Origin: Amaranthus tricolor
Lineage: Eukaryota > Streptophyta > Magnoliopsida > Caryophyllales > Amaranthaceae
NCBI RefSeq assembly: GCF_026212465.1
Contig: NC_080062.1
Span: 2,299,001 to 2,363,000, forward strand
Direction of reading: 5' to 3'
Length of the DNA: 64,000 nucleotides
Made by a program: the position numbers and the translations under genes. The notes under the pieces were generated by a model. That model saw only the letters and a list, made by a program, of their open reading frames with translations. It ran no database searches and was not told the DNA's origin. Shown one piece after another: positions 60,684 through 64,000 of this stretch. Numbering within the stretch: the stretch's first letter is position 1; each line of letters starts with the position of its first letter.

Positions 60684-61446
60684 TTAATGACATGTAAATG
60701 TAATTAAAACAATTTAATGTTTTAATGTGAAGTGAAAGTAATATTTATTTTGGTAAAAGAAAATAACTTAAACACTATTTGATTTTGTTTCTATATGTTG
60801 AACGATAATTTAAGTTTCAATCTGATTTAATATGTGGAAATTTATTTTCAAATTGCGTATTTATGCATTAGTATTAGGTCACTTTTTCTTTCATCTAGAA
60901 ACTAATTTTTTTAGGAATCACAATAATTTATGTTTTCTTTTTAAGTATACTAATACATGTTAAATTGTTTCTCTATAATTGAATATTTTGATGTTATTAA
61001 TGATGCTCGGATATGTATAGTTTAATCAGGGACGGGCTTATACATGTATGTGTCATTGCTTGGACGAGCTGCATTATGCTCGAACTAGAGATCAAACTAT
61101 TTGAATTCTTTTGAAAATGCATTTATTGTTTTCATTTGAAAAATTGCTTGTTTATTTGAGCACGACGAGTTAGTAATCTTTCACTTTATCAATGTATTTA
61201 CTCAGCCGATCACATATCACATTTAAAAAAAAGAATTATAAGTATCCAAAGTCTTTGTTTAACATCATTGTGCAATCAATTGAGAGGGTTACGTCATCAA
61301 TAATTTTTATTGTTTCAAAAATTTCTTTCCATTTAGGATGAAAGTTAGCCAATTAATCACATCACTATAATAAAAGAGCTTCCAATAGCATAGTCCAAAT
61401 TGAGATCATAATGTTCAAAGCACCAACCCCAATAATGTCGATAATA
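60684..61446. other. Spacer between AWPM-19-like gene and CACTA element, nothing recognisable
   Basis: AT-rich; no ORF, RNA gene or repeat end that I can support. Confidence 0.5.
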
Positions 61447-62711
61447 CACTAGTGGAAAAAATCGTATTTGCTGCTTATCATTTGCTACGGTTTTTGTATA
61501 TACGCAGCAATAAATAGGAAAAAGATTAAGAAAAAAAAAACCATTAATTGCTGCGGTTTTAGGGTGTGACCGCAGCAAATACTCAGTAGCACACTTAATT
61601 GCTGCAGTTTTACAACTGACCGCAGCAAATAGCTCTTTCAATTGCTGCGATTTTTCAACTAACCTCAGCAAATATTCTTTTGCTTCACTCAATTGCTGCG
61701 GTTTTCTTCCTTGCCCGCAGCATTTGCTTCTTCTCAAACCCACCATTTTATAACGTTAAAACATATACATTATGTTTCATTGTTCATAATACGACTGTTG
61801 CACTACTCTTTCAAAACATATACATACTGCGGTTATTTCTTGTCTCAATCCCTCTTCTTTATCATCTTTGTTCTTGTTCTTCTTCATCATTCTTGCTCTT
61901 CTTATTGCTCTTATTCATCATCTACTTCTTGAAACTGCTCTTCTTAAACCCACGAAACATACATAATGTACACATTGTTGTTGCTCTTCTTAAACCCACG
62001 AAATTTGGGCTTAGTTCTTGCTCTTCTTCAAGGTATAATTTTTTAAAGCTTAGTTCTCAAACCCATTATTGTTCAAGCTTCATTAATTGTGTAAGTTTTA
62101 GGGCGCTTAGTTTTTTTTATACTAATTTTTTTTTTTCATTGTATAGGTTATACACTAACTTAGAAAAAACCCACGAAAATTCAAGGTATTTTTTTCATTT
62201 TGATTTTTTAAAGTAGGTTTAAATTTGTCATACTTTATATATGAATGTGTATGTTGTTGTTGCTTTTAAGTTTTAAATTTATCATATATATCATGTTTTG
62301 TTATATTTTTAAGTAATTTCTTCATTTTATTCATGAATGTGTATGTAGTTGTGGTTTTTAAGTTTTAAATTTATCATAATTTTTTTTATAGTTTGTAAAT
62401 TAGGTTTAATTAGGTTTGTTTATGGTTAAATGAATGAGTTGTTGATATGAACGTTAATTAGTTGTCCAAGTTTATGAATGTGATTTTATTTTTATTGTTT
62501 TTATATGTTGTTAATATATATGAATATTAATTATGGTTAGTACAATAAACATCATTTGGACAGTTTAAAAAACATTGTTTTATTATTTGGGTTAATTAGG
62601 GTTAAATGAATGATTATTACTTAATTTTGTGGTTAGTTAGAGTTCGTTAAGTATATATGTTAAAAGTTGTGTATTAATTTTGTTTTGAATTAATTAATCA
62701 CACTAATTAGG

Positions 62712-63164
62712 ATGACAAAAGATCGTTCTTGGATGTATGGAAGCATTGAATCGTCGGAATTTATTGATGGCGTATTAAAATTTTGTAGTATTGCGGTTGA
62801 ACATCAAGTTAGGACGGGGGGAGTTGGGTTTTATTGCCCATGTGTCAGTTGTGGCAATTTATCAAAGGTAGATAGTGTTGATATCCTTAGGAAGCACATA
62901 CTTCAACGTGGTTTTAGGCCTCAATATCATGTTTGGGTTTGGCATGGTGAGGAGGGAGTTTACATAGAGAAAAGTGTTGTTGAGGACGTCAATAATGTGG
63001 CCGATGTCAATGAGGATGTAGTACATCATGTTGATGGGTATGAGACAGATGAAGAGAATGTCGATGAGGATGTGGATCGTGTTGATGAGATGATGGAGGG
63101 AGTCGAGGATGAGTTAGGAAAACGTCCTCGTGTTTTTGACTTGAAAATTATAGTCATATGCTAG
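62712..63164 (+). CDS. CACTA transposase N-terminal (Transpos_assoc) fragment, 150 aa
   Basis: The ATG is at 62712. The protein starts MTKDRSWMYGSIESSEFIDG and has IDGVLKFCSIAVEH, then FYCPCVSCGN, a CPCxxC zinc-binding pattern, and ILRKHILQRGFRPQYHVWVW with WHGEE. This is the transposase-associated domain typical of the N-terminus of CACTA TNPD-like proteins. It is followed by an acidic stretch (DVNEDVVHHVDGYETDEENV) and stops at TAG 63162. The conserved transposase domain (DUF/TNP family with catalytic acids) that should follow is absent, so the ORF is truncated by the internal deletion. Confidence 0.8.
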   Translation: MTKDRSWMYGSIESSEFIDGVLKFCSIAVEHQVRTGGVGFYCPCVSCGNLSKVDSVDILRKHILQRGFRPQYHVWVWHGEEGVYIEKSVVEDVNNVADVNEDVVHHVDGYETDEENVDEDVDRVDEMMEGVEDELGKRPRVFDLKIIVIC

Positions 63165-63378
63165 AAATTACGTGTTAAGTTGCGATTTTAACGGTTTTTA
63201 AGCGTTTTTGCCACTTTTGAGCATAAAGTAGCTCAAACTTGGTTTGTTTTGCACGAAACTTGGCACACAACACTATTTGGTATATATTATTGTGTTAAAG
63301 TGGTTAGAATTGAAAATCATAGTCATATGCTAGAAATTACGTATTAAGTTGCGATTTTATGCGTTTTTAAGCTTTTTA
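63141..63378 (+). repeat. Direct repeat of about 68 bp, 169 bp apart, at the CACTA deletion junction
   Basis: TTGAAAATTATAGTCATATG (63141) and TTGAAAATCATAGTCATATG (63310) both continue CTAGAAATTACGTRTTAAGT, TGCGATTTTA and GTTTTTAAGC. They lie between the transposase fragment and the peptidase remnant, where the missing coding region should be. Confidence 0.75.
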
Positions 63379-63409
63379 ATTGGCACTAACATTTACTTTA
63401 TCTTAGTGC

Positions 63410-63699
63410 TTTCAACAACATTCTACTTCCATTGATTGCGACTACTACACGCTGAAGTACATGGACGATATTATAAAATCCGTGAAGGATTTTGAAGTCG
63501 AAAATATAGATGCCGTAAGTATTTGTTACATTCTTAAATTATTATTATTGGTAAAATCTAATGTTTATTAATCTTTTAATTTTATATTATATTAAAGGTT
63601 TTATACGACATTTTAAGGGAAACACGCCCTCTGAGAAGTGGAGAGATGTGCGAATTAAAAGACAAGATTGCCGCGTATCTTGCTAATTATTGTCCTTGA
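63410..63699 (+). pseudogene. C-terminal remnant of a C48/Ulp1-like peptidase in the CACTA element
   Basis: Two pieces with a clean GT-AG junction: 63410..63514 and 63598..63699 (TGA). The first reads FQQHSTSIDCDYYTLKYMDD, matching the 'Q...DCGYYVMKYM' end of Ulp1-type peptidases that many plant CACTA elements carry; the Gln and Cys are present. The second gives LYDILRETRPLRSGEMCELK and ends YLANYCP. The catalytic His and Asp region is not in the window, so it cannot be an active protease on its own. Confidence 0.65.
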
Positions 63700-64000
63700 T
63701 AAATTGTAATTAGTATAGATTTTTTAGAACTTTAATGTATATTATATATATGTGTACGTACATAATATTATATTATATATATGATCGAGAGTTTATTATT
63801 ACAAAGAGATTATTGGTGATTATTTGTGATTATCATTGGATTATTATTGGATTAATCATTGTTATTACATTGTACATTATTATTGGATTATTATTAGTAT
63901 AAAACGAAAAAAGAAAAAAAATACCAAGTATTTGCTGCGGTCAACACAAAACCGCAGCAAATAAAGAGGAGTATTTGCTGCGGTTTTGGGGTTGACCGCA

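Larger units (their letters stand above)
61447..64000 (+). mobile_element. CACTA (En/Spm) DNA transposon, internally deleted, running past the window end
   Basis: The left terminus is CACTAGTGGAAAAAATCG, preceded by ATA (61444-61446, candidate 3-bp target). Sub-terminal repeats AATTGCTGCGGTTTT / ACCGCAGCAAAT occur in both orientations at 61546-61730, and again at 63926-64000 (ATTTGCTGCGGTCAAC, ACCGCAGCAAATAAAG). Between them are a transposase-associated N-terminal ORF and a C48/Ulp1-type C-terminal remnant. The main transposase catalytic region is missing. The right terminus lies beyond the window. Confidence 0.85.

Noticed and set aside
61357..62216. ORFs on both strands at the left end of the CACTA element
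   Set aside because: They run through sub-terminal repeats and T/C-rich leader sequence and resemble no transposase part.
1..64000. CRISPR arrays, operons, prophage or bacterial-type systems
   Set aside because: The window is plant nuclear DNA with intron-bearing genes; the tandem repeats present have no spacer structure.

Overview
The window is nuclear DNA of a flowering plant, almost certainly a eudicot. It is AT-rich, its genes have many GT-AG introns, two proteins look plastid-targeted, and the spaces between genes and many introns are full of small plant transposons. I cannot fix the species. The dispersed repeats vaguely suggest Caryophyllales, but that is only an impression.

Layout: (1) 1-4512, plus strand, the 3' part of a WD40-like gene whose 5' end lies outside the window. 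(2) 4513-16269, transposon-rich spacer with a PIF/Harbinger-type MITE (7374-7930) and other short repeats. (3) 16270-22301, plus strand, a five-exon gene for an unrecognised plant protein of about 322 aa; its last intron holds a Mutator-like foldback element. (4) 22302-26406, spacer with a probable solo LTR (23725-25248) and a 186-bp hairpin. (5) 26407-32045, plus strand, a nine-exon gene for a plastid-type DUF2854-like membrane protein (279 aa). (6) 32046-37696, repeat-rich spacer. (7) 37697-40017, plus strand, a SHAQKYF-type MYB coding region followed by nine copies of a novel repeat of about 65 aa, broken by one frame change and three stop codons. (8) 41921-47667, minus strand, an eleven-exon gene for a 625-aa zf-4CXXC_R1 (CDCA7-type) zinc-finger protein with DDT/WHIM-like segments and an E2F-type site just upstream. 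(9) 47668-52604, spacer with a Stowaway MITE. (10) 52605-57551, plus strand, a six-exon gene for a plastid rhomboid-like protein (449 aa) in which a catalytic His position is Ser. (11) 58936-60416, plus strand, a two-exon AWPM-19-like membrane protein gene (190 aa). (12) 61447 to the window end, a CACTA (En/Spm) transposon with a large internal deletion.

For six genes (five complete, plus the visible part of the first) I joined the exons by hand, and every junction keeps the reading frame. The genes are unrelated single-copy plant genes with no sign of operon-like or cluster function. The most unusual item is the MYB locus: its repeat array stays in one frame for about 1.8 kb and is closed by three stops, each one base away from the repeat consensus. 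No complete new molecular system is visible.
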